Below are positions 40,016 through 54,834 of a stretch of DNA of 64,000 nt, one piece after another; the stretch's first letter is position 1; each line of letters starts with the position of its first letter. The DNA comes from Chthonomonadia bacterium (lineage in GTDB: Bacteria > Armatimonadota > HRBIN16), in NCBI GenBank assembly GCA_013314755.1, contig JABUFA010000002.1, forward strand, positions 1 through 64,000, given 5' to 3'. The notes beneath the pieces are model-generated. The model saw nothing but the letters and a program-made list of their open reading frames with translations, was not told the DNA's origin and ran no database searches. The position numbers were made by a program, and so were the translations under genes.

Positions 40016-40063
40016 ATCCGCAAATCTGGCGTACGAACCTTTGGACGAAGGAAACAAAGACGC

Positions 40064-41050
40064 CTACACCAGCGAGTTTTGCTTCGTAAACTCTACCAGT
40101 TCGTCCACCATGCAGAACGCCAGCCCGGTGACGGTATCCGCCGCGCCGTAGTACACCGCGATGCGCCCTGTCGCGGAGTCCGCCAGCGCCGCGCAGGGAA
40201 ACACCACGTTCGGCACGTCGCCCACGCACTCGTACAGCTCCTGCGGGGAGATGATGTATGGCGCGGTGCGATAGATGACCTTCCACGGTTTCTCCAGGTC
40301 AAGCAATGCCGCACCCGCGCTGTAAACAAAGCCATTGCACGAGGTAAGCACCCCGTGGTAGATGAGCAGCCAGCCCTCGGTGGTCTCAATCGGCACGGGA
40401 CCGGCACCAATCTTTGTGCTCTGCCAGCCGCCGGCGGGCGCCATCACAAAGCGATGCCGCCCCCAGTGTATCATGTCGGGGCTTTCGCTGTAGAACATGT
40501 CGCCCCAGGGGGTATGCCCACGGTCGCTGGGTCGGCTCAGCATGGCGTACTTGCCGTTAATCTTGCGCGGAAACAGTACGCCGTTGCGGTTGTAGGGCAG
40601 GAAGGCATTCTCCAGCTGATAGAAGGTCTCGAAGTCCTGTGTCCATGCCACGCCGATGGTGGGTCCATGATAGCCGTTACACCACGTCACCCAGTAGCGG
40701 TCTTCGATCCACACCACGCGGGGGTCATAGCCGTACTCCCAGCCCAGTTCCTGCGCCGCTTCGCCCACAAAATGGATACGCTCGGGGTTAATCTCCCAGT
40801 GAATGCCGTCTTTGCTACGCCCGGCGTGCAACTGCATGTACCGGCGCGTATCATCACAGCGGAACACGCCTCGAAACTCGTCCTTGTAAGGCACGACGGC
40901 GCTGTTGAAGATGCTGTTGGACGTCGGCAGAAGATTGCGCGGGATAATCGGGTTTTTGCTGTAGCGCCACATCACGCCCGGATAGCCCTTCGGTTTGTCT
41001 TCCCACGGGATATTCGGCAGCTCGGGCCCAATGATTTTCACCGCCATCAC
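40064..41050 (-). CDS. GH130-like glycosidase/phosphorylase
   Basis: '[41 protein letters not shown]', '[30 protein letters not shown]', '[22 protein letters not shown]', '[15 protein letters not shown]'. Confidence 0.88.
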   Translation of the reverse strand: MMAVKIIGPELPNIPWEDKPKGYPGVMWRYSKNPIIPRNLLPTSNSIFNSAVVPYKDEFRGVFRCDDTRRYMQLHAGRSKDGIHWEINPERIHFVGEAAQELGWEYGYDPRVVWIEDRYWVTWCNGYHGPTIGVAWTQDFETFYQLENAFLPYNRNGVLFPRKINGKYAMLSRPSDRGHTPWGDMFYSESPDMIHWGRHRFVMAPAGGWQSTKIGAGPVPIETTEGWLLIYHGVLTSCNGFVYSAGAALLDLEKPWKVIYRTAPYIISPQELYECVGDVPNVVFPCAALADSATGRIAVYYGAADTVTGLAFCMVDELVEFTKQNSLV

Positions 41051-41238
41051 ACATCCTCCTGTGTTCAGATTTTGACAGGGTAACCTTTAGGCACGAGGGC
41101 TGCATACTCCTGCTGTGACCTTATTTGATTCCACCCGCCGCGCAGTTCAGGAGTTACCCCTTGCCTACCAAACATTTAGATGGTATAAATATTAGCGACT
41201 GTGGTTAACCGCATCAACTTATATTCTAAACATGGAGG

Positions 41239-42078
41239 GTGCTTGTGCAGATGTTATCCGAGCAAGACGTGATTTTCTTCCAGGAGAACGGCTACTTGCC
41301 CGCGCGTCCCCTGCTGACACCGGACGAGGTTGCCCGACTGCGCGAACGGTTTTACGCCATCCTAGAAGGTAAATCTAGCAAGAAGCCCGAAGCCCTGCGC
41401 AACCTTTACGGTGACGAAGAGAATATCGTCATCCAGATTGTCAACGCCTGGGAAGCAGATGAGGAGTTCTACCGTTATCTGTTTCATCCGGTGCTCACCG
41501 AAGCGGTTGCCCGCCTGATGGACACGGATACCGTGCGCGTGTGGCACGACCAGATTCAGTACAAGCCGCCGTTCAAGGGCGGACCGACCATCTGGCATCA
41601 GGACCATCCCTACTGGCCCGTCATCCAGCCTCCCGACCTCGTCAGCGCGTGGCTGGCGCTGGAGGATGCCGACGTGGGAAACGGCTGTATGCATGTCGTG
41701 CCGCGCAGTCATCACTGGGGAACCTATGATGGCGGCACGGTTGGCATTCGGGAGGAGGATTGGGGTCCTGCCTATGACCCTGCCTTCGTACCTGCAGGCG
41801 AAACGGTTGAGATTGTGCCCTGTCCGGTGAAGGCGGGTGAAGTGATGTTCCATCACTGTCTCACCTGGCACGGTACGCCACCGAACCGCAGTTCACGCGG
41901 GCGTCCCGGCTTCGCAGTGCACTTCATGCCCGGACATACGCGCTACGAGCCTCGCTCCGGTCACTTGATTGAACATCATATCACCGTCAAGCCGGGCGAA
42001 ATCCTGCAGGGCGACTACTTCCCGCTGGTGTGGCACAACGGACCGGTCACCCCGCCGCCCTGGCAGGAGCAAGTGTAG
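41239..42078 (+). CDS. Phytanoyl-CoA dioxygenase (PhyH) family protein
   Basis: 'FFQENGYLPARPLLTPDEVARLRERF', 'IWHQDHPYWP', 'NGCMHVVPRSHHWG', 'HHCLTWHGTPPNRSSRGRPGFAVHFMP'. Confidence 0.88.
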   Translation: MLVQMLSEQDVIFFQENGYLPARPLLTPDEVARLRERFYAILEGKSSKKPEALRNLYGDEENIVIQIVNAWEADEEFYRYLFHPVLTEAVARLMDTDTVRVWHDQIQYKPPFKGGPTIWHQDHPYWPVIQPPDLVSAWLALEDADVGNGCMHVVPRSHHWGTYDGGTVGIREEDWGPAYDPAFVPAGETVEIVPCPVKAGEVMFHHCLTWHGTPPNRSSRGRPGFAVHFMPGHTRYEPRSGHLIEHHITVKPGEILQGDYFPLVWHNGPVTPPPWQEQV

Positions 42079-42330
42079 GTTCGGCTCACCTGGAGGTTCG
42101 CCCTCCAATCGCAACGCATCTCGTACCTCCTGGAGGGCAAGGCTCCCCCCCGAGCCGTTTGAGGTGTCAGCCCCCCTGTCGTCCCCCCCGCAAGCAGGGG
42201 GACAAACTCCCCATTTGTGAGAAGGTCAGGTGGGGCTGACAAGAGTCCCTCCCCGCCTGCGGGGAGGTTAGGAGGGGCTGTCCTGCTTCTCAGCGGGCAA
42301 CCACAGAGGGTTGTCCCTACAACAGGGGGT
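42078..42330. repeat. Dispersed composite palindromic intergenic repeat, copy 4
   Basis: 'GGAGGTTCGCCCTCCAA', 'CCCCCCTGTCGTCCCCCCCGCAAGCAGGGGGACA', 'GGGGCTGTCCTGCTTCTCAGCGGGCAACCACAGAGGGTTG' shared with copy 2. Confidence 0.75.
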
Positions 42331-42368
42331 TCATCATTCCAAACAGCGAGAAGGTTCTCGAAAACAAA

Positions 42369-42465
42369 TGGCGGAGAGTCCGGGATTCGAACCCGGGGTA
42401 GCGGCTTTAAATGCCACTACAACCGCTTAGCAGGCGGCCGCTTTCGACCACTCAGCCAACTCTCC
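42369..42465 (-). tRNA. tRNA-Ser(GCT), CCA encoded
   Basis: Minus strand GGAGAGTTGGCTGAGTGGTCGAAAGCGGCCGCCTGCTAAGCGG...GGGTTCGAATCCCGGACTCTCCGCCA; 7-bp acceptor, long variable arm, anticodon GCT. Confidence 0.95.
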
Positions 42466-42516
42466 GCACGATGCTATTATAGCACAACTGCCCCTAACGC
42501 GCAAGCGGTTTCGGCT

Positions 42517-44469
42517 TCAATCTTCGCCGATACTGCCGAAGTTACTCAACAGCACCCCAAAGTCAAACAGGCTCACCTCGTCATCGCCATCCAGGTCTGC
42601 GTTGGGATTCCAGTTTTCGTCACCGGGCATCGTGCCGAACGCCTGAACCAGCGCACCGAAGTCGAACAGGGTAACCTCGTTGTCGCCGTCAACATCCCCG
42701 TTCACCAGATACACCTCAACCCACCCATCCGGGAGGCGCACTCCGGTGACCACACGCCTCAGCCAGTGCGCTCCACGCACAGCCACATCATAAATATCGG
42801 CTGGCAGGCTCGCATCGTACACTATCTCAAACTCCCCATCTACGGAAAGAGGCACTTCCTGCTGGTTCACCACTCCAGCAGTGGCATGTCGTATCTGCAC
42901 TTCTACCGTCTGACAGCGCGGGTCACCCAGATAGTCGCCCAGCACCACCTTTCCCGCAAGGGTCGTCTTCGCCCGCAGGGACACGTTATCCACATCCAGA
43001 GTGACGGTCGCTACGGGCCAATAGATACCGCATCGGGTGAATAGCGTTAGCCGCTCAGCCTGCGGAAGCACCTCTGCCTCCACACGCTGCCACATGTTGG
43101 AAGGCATGTTCGTGGACACCAGCCACACTACGCCGGGGTCAAAAGGGTCGGTGCCGCCCTCCGGGTCGTAGCCTATCAGGAACTCCTGTCCTGCGCCGGG
43201 GTCGGTTGTGCCTACAGACATGTAGTCAAAAGTCAAACGATATGGAACGCCGGGCACAACCTCCACCACCTGATACACGCCGCCGCGAAAGGACTGACCG
43301 GCAATCTGTCCACTGATGGTGCGTTGAGCACTGCCGGGTACGCCAGCCACCTGCCAGAAGTGGGCACTGCCGGGCCATATAGGGTTCACGATACCGCCAT
43401 CCCACGTCGCCCAACAATTCGCCACTGTCTCACCTGAAATGTTGTCAAAGCCCAGTTCGAAGTCCCCATTCAGCACCGGGTTACGCAGGGTGCGCGGTCG
43501 GTTGGCAATCACATCCGCCAGCCACTGGGCAATCGGCTCGATCTCAAACGACCACCAGCCGCCCGGATTGCCAATCTGGAATAGCGTCACTCCGACGATG
43601 TATGGGTCATTCTTCAGCTCGCTGTCGTACCACAGCAGCCACTTCTGAAACTTCGCCGCGTCTCCCCGTGCACGCCAGCCGTCATTATTGGGATTGCCTG
43701 CACGGTCCACACCGCCCTCGGTGAGTATCATGGGCAGGTTCGCCAGGTCGGGATAGCGTTCGCGAAGGAACTCGTAGAAGATACGATAGCGGAGGCTATA
43801 CCAGTACTCTACGGCGGGGTCGGTGGTGTACTCAATGGTGTAGGAGTGATAGCTCCATGCGCCGTTCCATCGCTTCGCCGCGCGCAGGGCAGGTATAAAG
43901 GCATCCAGCTTCGCGCGGATTTCGCTGATACTTCCGGGCGGATTCCCCACCGCGATGCTTCCCACACAGGGGCGGAACCCTGCCTGCCCGATGCGCTCCG
44001 CTAACCGCTCCCAGAACCTGCCAAACCAGCGGGCTTCTTCCACACTGCCCCATGTGGGCGTGTTCTCGCCCTCGTTGGGTCCCTCCAGATAGTCCACCAG
44101 ACGGCGGTCATCCGCAGACAACGCCTGCACCGCAGGCTGGAGCACCCTGTTCCAGAAGTCATCCGCACTCTGCACCGGGTCATCCTGCAGGCGATAGCGC
44201 ACATCCGGCGTGCGTTCCCACACGCGCATCACCACCAGCCCTTTCGGATGGCGTCTCTTGTAATCGCGCATCGCCTCACGCATCGCCGCCGAAGCCTGCG
44301 GGTCCAGCACCTTAATCACGCGCGGTTTCGCTGCGATAATCCGCTTCGCCCCCTCGGTGTAACTGCCTATCAGGTGAATGCTCAGCTTGCTGACGCTATC
44401 GTTGCCCAGCGCGGACGTGCCCGCTATTAGCCACGCGATTACCAGCACAAACCCAGTCCATCTGCTCAT
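42517..44469 (-). CDS. Secreted protein with C-terminal dockerin-type repeats (glycoside-hydrolase-like N-terminal region)
   Basis: Signal peptide; C-terminal 'NGDVDGDNEVTLFDFGALVQAFGTMPGDENWNPNADLDGDDEVSLFDFGVLLSNFG' duplicated Ca-binding dockerin-like segment. Confidence 0.8.
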   Translation of the reverse strand: MSRWTGFVLVIAWLIAGTSALGNDSVSKLSIHLIGSYTEGAKRIIAAKPRVIKVLDPQASAAMREAMRDYKRRHPKGLVVMRVWERTPDVRYRLQDDPVQSADDFWNRVLQPAVQALSADDRRLVDYLEGPNEGENTPTWGSVEEARWFGRFWERLAERIGQAGFRPCVGSIAVGNPPGSISEIRAKLDAFIPALRAAKRWNGAWSYHSYTIEYTTDPAVEYWYSLRYRIFYEFLRERYPDLANLPMILTEGGVDRAGNPNNDGWRARGDAAKFQKWLLWYDSELKNDPYIVGVTLFQIGNPGGWWSFEIEPIAQWLADVIANRPRTLRNPVLNGDFELGFDNISGETVANCWATWDGGIVNPIWPGSAHFWQVAGVPGSAQRTISGQIAGQSFRGGVYQVVEVVPGVPYRLTFDYMSVGTTDPGAGQEFLIGYDPEGGTDPFDPGVVWLVSTNMPSNMWQRVEAEVLPQAERLTLFTRCGIYWPVATVTLDVDNVSLRAKTTLAGKVVLGDYLGDPRCQTVEVQIRHATAGVVNQQEVPLSVDGEFEIVYDASLPADIYDVAVRGAHWLRRVVTGVRLPDGWVEVYLVNGDVDGDNEVTLFDFGALVQAFGTMPGDENWNPNADLDGDDEVSLFDFGVLLSNFGSIGED

Positions 44470-44729
44470 CGTCCCTCTCCTTTCAGCGTATCGGTTACCA
44501 TTATTTTAGCCGTGCGTGCACGATTACGCAAGGATAGCCCGCAACTTCTAGTTGCAGGGATGAATGTTTACTTGAAAATCGCAGTTTATGGAGTGCTGAA
44601 GCCATGCTTCAGCAGCAAGGGATACCTGCAACTTCGATCCGCAGTGAGCTTTCTCCCAACAGGTGGATCCAAAGTGCTCACAGAGACATCCCGAAACAGG
44701 GTACAATCACAGGGACACAGGAGGAACAC

Positions 44730-46082
44730 ATGTCGGAACTGCTTGCGCGTGCGTATCGGGGGCTGGTTATTGCCGAGGTGGAACCGGGTAGCCTTGCGGA
44801 AGAGCTGGGTCTTCGCCCGGGAGATGCTATCTGGTCGGTGAACGGCAAGCGGGTGATGGACACGCTGGACTACCGCTTTCGCATCACCGAGCCACAGGTG
44901 GAGATAACCGTCCTGCGCGGCGAGGAGAGCCTGACTTTCTGCATTGAGAAGGAACCCTACGACTCGCTCGGCATCCAGTTCGAGAACGACCTGGCGGACA
45001 AAATCCATACGTGCACTAACAAGTGCGTCTTCTGCTTTATCCATCAGATGCCAAAGCGGATGCGCCGCTCGCTATACCTGATGGATGACGATTTTCGCCT
45101 CTCCTTCCTGTATGGCAACTATGTGACGCTCACCAACGTCACTGAAGAGGAGTTTGCGCGCATTCTGGAACAGAAGCTGAGCCCGATGTACGTCTCGGTG
45201 CACGCGACCGACCCCGACCTGCGCGGGCGACTGCTGGGCAAACGGGAACCTGTGCCCATTCTGCCGATATTGAGGCGACTGCATGACGGGGGAATTGATG
45301 TGCATGCGCAAATCGTGCTGTGCCCGGGCTGGAACGACGGCGACGCCCTGCGCCAGACCCTGTACGACCTCGCAGCGCTCCATCCGGCAATTACAGGCAG
45401 GAGAGCAGGCACGCTCTCGGTGGCGATTGTGCCCGTCGGCTTGACCAAGTTCCGCCAGAAGCTCACCCCGCTGACGCCGCCCGACCGCCAGTATGCCCTG
45501 CAGTTCATCCGCGAGGTGAGGTCGCTGGAACGCACGTTCCTCGCGCGACTGGGCACGCGCTTCGCCTTCCTCTCCGATGAGTGGTTCTTCCTGGCGGAAA
45601 AGCCCATCCCGGCAAGACGGTATTACGAGGACTTCCCGCAGCTGGAAGACGGCGTGGGCACGGTGCGCCTGTTCCTGAACCGGGCGTACGACGTGGTGCG
45701 CCGCCTGCCCCCTGCCCTGCCGCGCCCCGTGCAGATGACGCTGGTCACGGGTGAACTGCCATCCGCGATTATCCAGCGCTTCGCGCAGATGCTGGAGCGC
45801 GTGCAGGGAGTAAGGCTGAACGTGTGCGTGGTCAAGAACCACTTTTTTGGCGGCACGGTCAGCGTGGCGGGACTGCTCACCGCGCAGGACATCGCCTCCG
45901 CCCTGGCGCAGTTTCCGACCTATCCCACGGTGGTGCTACCGTCCATCTGCCTGCGTGATGGTTATCTCTTCCTGGACGATGTGACCGTTGAGCAGTTTGA
46001 GGCACAGATTGGGCGCAGGGTGATTGTCGTCGAACCGCATCCTTCGGCGTTATGGCGGGTTATCCGTGAGGCGGCTGGGTGA
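44730..46082 (+). CDS. DUF512 family protein (PDZ + radical-SAM-like Fe-S)
   Basis: 'GLVIAEVEPGSLAEELGLRPGDAIWSVNG', 'CTNKCVFCFIHQMPKRMRRSLYLMDDDFRLSFLYGNYVTLTNV'; AGGAGG RBS; start re-called to ATG 44730. Confidence 0.9.
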   Translation: MSELLARAYRGLVIAEVEPGSLAEELGLRPGDAIWSVNGKRVMDTLDYRFRITEPQVEITVLRGEESLTFCIEKEPYDSLGIQFENDLADKIHTCTNKCVFCFIHQMPKRMRRSLYLMDDDFRLSFLYGNYVTLTNVTEEEFARILEQKLSPMYVSVHATDPDLRGRLLGKREPVPILPILRRLHDGGIDVHAQIVLCPGWNDGDALRQTLYDLAALHPAITGRRAGTLSVAIVPVGLTKFRQKLTPLTPPDRQYALQFIREVRSLERTFLARLGTRFAFLSDEWFFLAEKPIPARRYYEDFPQLEDGVGTVRLFLNRAYDVVRRLPPALPRPVQMTLVTGELPSAIIQRFAQMLERVQGVRLNVCVVKNHFFGGTVSVAGLLTAQDIASALAQFPTYPTVVLPSICLRDGYLFLDDVTVEQFEAQIGRRVIVVEPHPSALWRVIREAAG

Positions 46083-46099
46083 GCGGAAGTTTCGCTTGC

Positions 46100-46336
46100 T
46101 TAACAGTCCTGACGATCGGGAATATCATTGCGATCTGCCCACTCGCCTACGAAGCCTATGCTAATCAAGTATTGCAGCAGGTCAGAGCCGCTAAAAGCAT
46201 TAACCGGCTCCTCTGTGTCCGGTAGCACTGTAACACGCAACCGACGACCTCGCAGATCCGCTTCGTGGGCGCAGATCTCCTCCCATGTGCCTTCCAGCAC
46301 CATAGTTAGATGCCTCCCCACCGCCAGATAACACAA
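46100..46336 (-). CDS. Small antitoxin-like protein (possibly C-terminally truncated, orphan)
   Basis: 'LEGTWEEICAHEADLRGRRLRVTVLPD' resembles small antitoxin-like ORFs; no toxin adjacent. Confidence 0.4.
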   Translation of the reverse strand: MCYLAVGRHLTMVLEGTWEEICAHEADLRGRRLRVTVLPDTEEPVNAFSGSDLLQYLISIGFVGEWADRNDIPDRQDC

Positions 46337-46337
46337 C

Positions 46338-46383
46338 TGGTCGGGGTGAGCGGACTTGAACCGCTGACCTCCTGGCCCCCATC
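46338..46383. repeat. 46-bp direct repeat, island boundary (putative att site, left)
   Basis: Perfect match to 60109-60154; next to integrase. Confidence 0.85.
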
Positions 46384-46415
46384 ACGAACGTATAATCAAC
46401 CCGCGCCACGCCCCG
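46338..46415 (-). pseudogene. tRNA-Pro pseudogene / attachment-site copy (3' 46 bp identical to the intact tRNA-Pro)
   Basis: Plus-strand TGGTCGGGGTGAGCGGACTTGAACCGCTGACCTCCTGGCCCCCATC identical to 60109-60154; acceptor 5' side retained but D-arm and anticodon 5' stem do not pair. Confidence 0.85.
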
Positions 46416-46473
46416 ATATGTTGTAGGACGTGCCAGGTAGCAACACAACGTCTTGTGTTTGCGGAGGTAGAAC

Positions 46474-47412
46474 ATGAAAAGAGAACGCCTGGCCCGACTA
46501 CCATTGGTTCGGCTTATAGACGAGTTCCTCACGTATCAGGAGCTCTACCGTAGACCCAAAACCGTAGAGCACACCAGATACGGGTTGTCAATCTTCCTTA
46601 AGTTCTGCCAAACCGCAGGGGTCGCGCAGCTGAGGGAGATCGATGCAGTCCACGTCCAGCGATATCTGTTGTATCTCAAACAGAAGTATGCTAACCCATC
46701 TACCGCATGGAGTATCACCTGTGACTTCCGTGCGTTCCAGAGCTGGCTGGTGGAGAACGGGTATCTCACCAAACCCTGGCTGGAACGGTTTCCCCCGCGG
46801 CCGAAACCGCTGCCAAGACCGCTGGGTCCCGAAGACGTGAAGAGGATTCTCGACGCGACCGAAGGGAAGGACTGGCTCACCGCAAGGAATCGCGCTATCA
46901 TCATCACGCTACTTGAAACCGGACTGAGACGCGGCGAGCTGCTGCAAATGAAAGTTTGCCATGTTAGAAACCGCGGTGGGTTCGTCTACCAAAAGGGTGA
47001 ACGACCGCATTCCTTTATCTTATCCCGTCAGGCACTGTTAGCCATCAAACGCTACCAGAACCTCGCCATGGAACAAGCTGGCGTCACCTTTGAGGATGAC
47101 GAATCTCCACTTTGGTATGGTGCGCGCGGACCACTCACAGCAAGCGGTCTGCAAATTGCACTGCGCAAGATCGGCAAATCCATCGGTGTCCGCCTCTGGG
47201 CGCATCGTCTCCGGGCAACCTGTGCCACCGCCAGGTTAGAGAGCGGAGCCAGTACGGAGCTGGTGCGCTCCCTCCTAGGACATGTCGATCCCGAAAGCAT
47301 CAGGAGCTACGTTGCCATCGTGAATGAACGGCTAAGAGACCAGATCGAAGCGACGAGCCCGCTGAAATGGGTTGAGAATCAAAGCGGTAAACGGAAGCGG
47401 GGTAATCGGTAA
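46474..47412 (+). CDS. Tyrosine-type recombinase/integrase
   Basis: SAM-like N-domain; catalytic set 'TGLRRGELL', 'AHRLRATCA', 'LGHVDPESIRSYV' (R..HxxR..H..Y). Confidence 0.93.
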   Translation: MKRERLARLPLVRLIDEFLTYQELYRRPKTVEHTRYGLSIFLKFCQTAGVAQLREIDAVHVQRYLLYLKQKYANPSTAWSITCDFRAFQSWLVENGYLTKPWLERFPPRPKPLPRPLGPEDVKRILDATEGKDWLTARNRAIIITLLETGLRRGELLQMKVCHVRNRGGFVYQKGERPHSFILSRQALLAIKRYQNLAMEQAGVTFEDDESPLWYGARGPLTASGLQIALRKIGKSIGVRLWAHRLRATCATARLESGASTELVRSLLGHVDPESIRSYVAIVNERLRDQIEATSPLKWVENQSGKRKRGNR

Positions 47413-47492
47413 CGACTGGGCTGAGCGGTGGGGGTACCCCGCACATCCACTCCTGGCTCGTCTCCCCCTCCCAGCAGGATACATGGCACAAA

Positions 47493-50407
47493 ATGTCGTA
47501 TAAGTGCAACAGGCAACGGGGGGAGGTGTTGGACGTGCCGCAACCGGGTACCATTGTGCGATGCCGACAGCGCGAATGGGTGCTGTTACCGTCCGACTCC
47601 GAAGAGGTCTGGGTTCTGCGTCCTCTGACCGGCACCGAAGAGGACGTGGTAAAAGTGCACAAAAGCCTGTCCCAGACCATCGGTTACGACCTCCCTTTCG
47701 AACGGGTGGAACCTGCCTCGTTCCCTCTGCCCACAGCGGAAAAGGTCTCCGATGCGGCAAGCGCCCGCCTCCTGTGGCAGGCGACGCGGTTGACCCTGCG
47801 CGAAGGGGCAACCCCCTTCCACTCGCTGGGGCGAATCTCCATCCGTCCCCGCGTCTACCAGTTCGTTCCCCTGCTGATGGCACTGCGCCTGGACCCCGTG
47901 CGCCTGTTCATCGCCGATGATGTGGGCATTGGCAAGACCATTGAAGCCCTGCTGGTCGCCAGAGAGCTGCTGGACCGAGGCGAAATCCGCCGCTTCTGCG
48001 TGCTCTGTCCGCCCTACCTGTGCGACCAGTGGGCGAAAGAGATTTCCGAGAAGTTCAACCTCAGCCCGGTGGTCATCCGTTCTGGCACGGTGGGGCAACT
48101 GGAGCGTCAGACCCCGCCGGGTACGAGTATCTACCAGTACTTTCCCATACAGGTCGCCAGCATTGATTTCGTGAAGACCGACCGCAACCGCCATCAGTTT
48201 CTGCAATTCTGCCCGGAGATGGTGATTGTGGATGAGGCGCACGGTGCCGCCGAATCGCACACGCGGAGCCAGCAGGAGCGTCACGCTCTGCTTCGGGAGA
48301 TAGCGCGTGAGGAACGACGCCACCTGCTCCTGCTCACCGCTACCCCGCACTCCGGCATCGAGTCCGCCTTTCGTTCACTGGTGGCGCTACTGCGCCCTGA
48401 GTTCAGCGCGTGGAACATCAACGACCTGGATGAGCAACAGCGAATCGTTCTGGCTCGCCACTTCGTCCAGCGCACCCGGGCGGACATCCTGCAGAACTGG
48501 GAAGGGCAACACTGTTTCCCCACCCGCGAGCCGGTGGATGAGACATATAACCTCACGGACAGATACCGCCAGCTCTTTGAGAAGACCTACGAGTTCTGCT
48601 CGGAGATTGTGCGCGTGGGGCAACGTCTGGAAGAGCGCAAGCGGCGTGTTCGCTACTGGGGGGCACTCGCGCTCCTGCGCTGTGTGATGTCCAGCCCCGC
48701 CGCCGCGGTCGCGGCGATTGAAAGCAGAAGAAGCAGGGGGGCGTCCGGCGATGGCTGGCAGGCGATAACCGAAGAAGAGGAAGACCTGAAAGCCTTCGTG
48801 TTCGAGTCGAGCGAACAGCGCACCGACGACGAAAACCCCAGCCCGCCTGTGGAAGAGACCGCCGAAACCCTCGCCGAATCGGAGAGCCGCCGACTGCGCG
48901 AGCTGGCAAGCATGGCAGAAAGGCTCCACGGTCCCGACAACGACCCCAAGCTCCGTCGCGCCATAGAGGTCACCCGTTCCCTGCTCCGACAGGGCTTCCA
49001 TCCTATCCTGTGGTGCCGCTATGTGGCAACCGCCGAATATGTCGGCAAACATCTGAAACAGGCGGTCAGCACCGAATGGAAGATGGGCGATGTGCAGGTG
49101 GTGGTCATCACGGGGCGAATGGGCGATGACGAGCGAGAAGTCCGAATCGCCGAGATAGACCCCGACCGCCCCCGCGTGCTGGTAGCAACGGACTGCCTGT
49201 CGGAAGGGGTGAACCTGCAGGACAAGTTCACGGCGGTCCTGCACTACGACCTGCCCTGGAACCCCAACCGGCTGGAACAGCGGGAGGGGCGCGTGGACCG
49301 CTACGGACAGCGGGCAGAGCGGGTAAAGGTAGTGCGCTTCTTCGGGCGGGACAACCCGGTGGACGGGGTGGTGCTTGACGTCCTGCTGAACAAGGCGTAT
49401 GAGATCCACCGCACGCTTGGCACGCATGTGCCGGTGCCGGAGGAGAGCGAGAGCGTGATGCAGGCTGTGCTCGAGGCGCTGTTCCTGCGCGGTCCGCGGG
49501 TGCGCTCTCCCCAGCTTGCCTTAGACCTGGACATGCCCAACGTTCACGAGCTCCATCGGCGATGGGAGCGCGATGCCGAGCGCGAACGCGTCAACCGCAC
49601 CCGCTTTGCCCAGCGTGCCATCAAGCCCGAAGAGGTTCAGCGCGAACTGGAAGCGACCGATGCCGTACTCGGCGACCCCGAGGCGGTGCGCGAGTTCGTG
49701 CTTTCCGCCGCACAACGTCTGTCACTCCCGATCCAGCCGGACAGTCGCCGCCAGGGGGTGTACCGCGTCGCCGTAGCACCTGAAGCGCTGGCAACCGTTC
49801 CTCCGGCTGTGCGGTCGCTTCTGCCCGAAACGCGCACGGGGTACTGGCTGGTTAGCTTCGATTCGCCAACGCCCGAAGGGGCAGAATACCTGGGACGCAA
49901 TCATTGCTTCGTGGCTGGGCTGGCGCGCTTCCTGTTTGAGGAAGCACTCACATCCGGCGATGGCGAAAGGGCGTCGCGCTGTGGTGCCATCCGCACGCGA
50001 CAGGTGAAGTATCTGACCACGCTACTGCTCCTGCGTGTGCGCTATCTGGTGGAACAGCAGGGTGCTCCGTCTCTCCTCGCCGAAGAGGTGCTGGTGCTGG
50101 GATACCGTGAAAGCGGCGCAGGGCGCGAGTGGCTCGCCGATGCGGAGGCGTTACAACTGCTGGACGCCCAGCCCACTGCCAACATACCCTTAGCCGAAAA
50201 GCGCGAACTGGTCGAGCGAGCCTTGGAGGCTTGGGAAAAGGTGGCACGCGAGGTGGAACACCGCGTCAACCTGCGGGCAAGCGCGCTGGAGGAGAGCCAT
50301 AAACGGGTGCGACAGGCGGTCTCTCAGCGTGTGCGCGGATTTGCCGTGAAGCCACAGCTCCCGCCCGACCTGCTGGGCATCCTCGTTCTGCAACCGGAGG
50401 TGCGAGC

Positions 50408-50411
<4 letters not shown>
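47493..50411 (+). CDS. SNF2/RapA-like helicase (DrmD-like)
   Basis: 'LFIADDVGIGKTIEALLVARELL', 'MVIVDEAHGA', 'LLLTATPHSG', 'ATDCLSEGVNLQDKFTAVLHYDLPWNPNRLEQREGRVDRYGQ'; true start may be GTG 47535. Confidence 0.88.
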
Positions 50412-54823
<4,412 letters not shown>

Positions 54824-54834
54824 GGTGACCCGTC

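Noticed and set aside
46338-46415. Second functional tRNA-Pro
   Set aside because: The D-stem and anticodon 5' stem do not pair with their partners, so it is called a pseudogene/att copy.
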